A DNA stretch of 5,489 nt from Puniceicoccales bacterium (GTDB lineage Bacteria > Verrucomicrobiota > Verrucomicrobiia > Opitutales > JAIRKQ01). Location of the stretch: contig JAISXS010000095.1 in assembly GCA_031270385.1 (NCBI GenBank), forward strand, positions 1 to 5,489, read 5' to 3'. The translations under genes and the position numbers were made by a program. Positions 5,344-5,489 of the stretch are shown here, piece after piece (position 1 is the first letter of the stretch; every line of letters begins with the position of its first letter). The notes beneath the pieces were generated by a model. It saw only the letters and a program-made list of their open reading frames with translations, did no database searches and was not told the origin of the DNA.

Positions 5344-5489
5344 TATAGCAGTTTCGGTTAAGAAAGGCACAAAAAAGCATGGTAAAGTGCATCGCCGAGG
5401 GAAGGGAAAAGAGGCAAGATATTCCTGAGTTTTCGTTTGAGTTTAGCCCAAAATTTTTCGATGGGATTGAGGGCTGGAGAATAGGGAGG
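5344..5489 (-). mobile_element. IS630-family insertion sequence, transposase 3' end, cut by window edge
   Basis: The element reaches the window edge. Its terminal sequence, read inward from 5344, is TATAGCAGTTTCGGTTAAG then AAAGGC. It matches the left ends of MITE copies C and A (TATAGC-x-GTTTC, then AGAA-GGGC) at about 20 of 28 positions. The TA at 5344-5345 is the probable target dinucleotide. The transposase stop codon at 5358-5360 lies inside this terminal repeat. The other end is outside the window. Confidence 0.75.
5358..5489 (-). CDS. IS630-family transposase, C-terminal 43 residues (partial)
   Basis: The visible residues read PPYSPALNPIEKFWAKLKRK, then LRNILPLFPSLGDALYHAFL, then CLS and stop. 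PPYSP-x-LNPIE-x-FW is the hallmark C-terminal motif of IS630-family DDE transposases (DDE_3 superfamily, related to Tc1/mariner); the Glu of NPIE is the third catalytic acid. The basic KLKRKL stretch follows as usual. The frame is open across the visible part, so this copy may be intact, but the N-terminal DNA-binding region and the two catalytic Asp residues lie beyond the window. The enzyme cuts and pastes DNA at TA dinucleotides. It is the likely mover of the MITE copies here. A decayed homolog lies at 135-220. Confidence 0.88.
   Translation of the reverse strand, partial: PPYSPALNPIEKFWAKLKRKLRNILPLFPSLGDALYHAFLCLS

Noticed and set aside
1..5489. CRISPR array or rRNA
   Set aside because: No regularly spaced identical repeats and no rRNA-like sequence are visible on either strand.

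Overview
This window is an AT-leaning bacterial segment with four parts: a tRNA gene, a two-gene membrane-protein operon, a large orphan gene, and a scatter of decaying transposon pieces. The lgt product and the encoded-CCA initiator tRNA are bacterial. The N-terminal style of the Lgt protein and the MFS protein look, from memory, most like Verrucomicrobiota (Opitutae). A host-associated bacterium with a decaying genome would fit the relic elements. The taxonomy is an inference of modest confidence and needs a database search.

Layout. Positions 1-245 hold no intact gene. They contain a ~103-bp non-autonomous element (copy A, 32-134) beside a decayed IS630-type transposase C-terminus (135-220). 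An initiator tRNA-Met (246-322, minus) follows, with two departures from the usual bacterial sequence. A doubtful 66-aa reading frame (347-547, minus) fills the gap to the operon. An MFS-type permease (505-1728) and lgt, prolipoprotein diacylglyceryl transferase (1725-2543), are co-directional and overlap by ATGA. The gap at 2544-2844 holds a weak hairpin, a possible degenerate element, a clear second element copy (C, 2658-2761) and the start site of the next gene. The 772-residue protein at 2845-5163 has a disordered-looking N-terminus and a helical body that I cannot assign to a family. Two more element copies (D, 5125-5222; E, 5227-5325) lie nearly end to end after it. The window closes inside an IS630-family element whose end is near 5344 and whose transposase C-terminus is 5358-5489 (minus).

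The main discovery is that copies A, C, D and E form one miniature transposon (MITE) family. They are ~98-104 bp long and run from TATAG to CTATA, apart from decayed ends. Their outer end matches the terminal repeat of the IS630-family element at 5344, so that transposase, or a relative, is the likely mover. Copy D has entered the 3' end of the large gene and supplies its last 12 codons and its stop. The large gene is also bracketed by two copies in direct orientation (C and D). Most substitutions between copies are transitions.

How genes work together: Lgt performs the first step of lipoprotein maturation in the inner membrane. The permease probably shares its mRNA, but nothing visible links their functions. 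The large protein's role is unknown.
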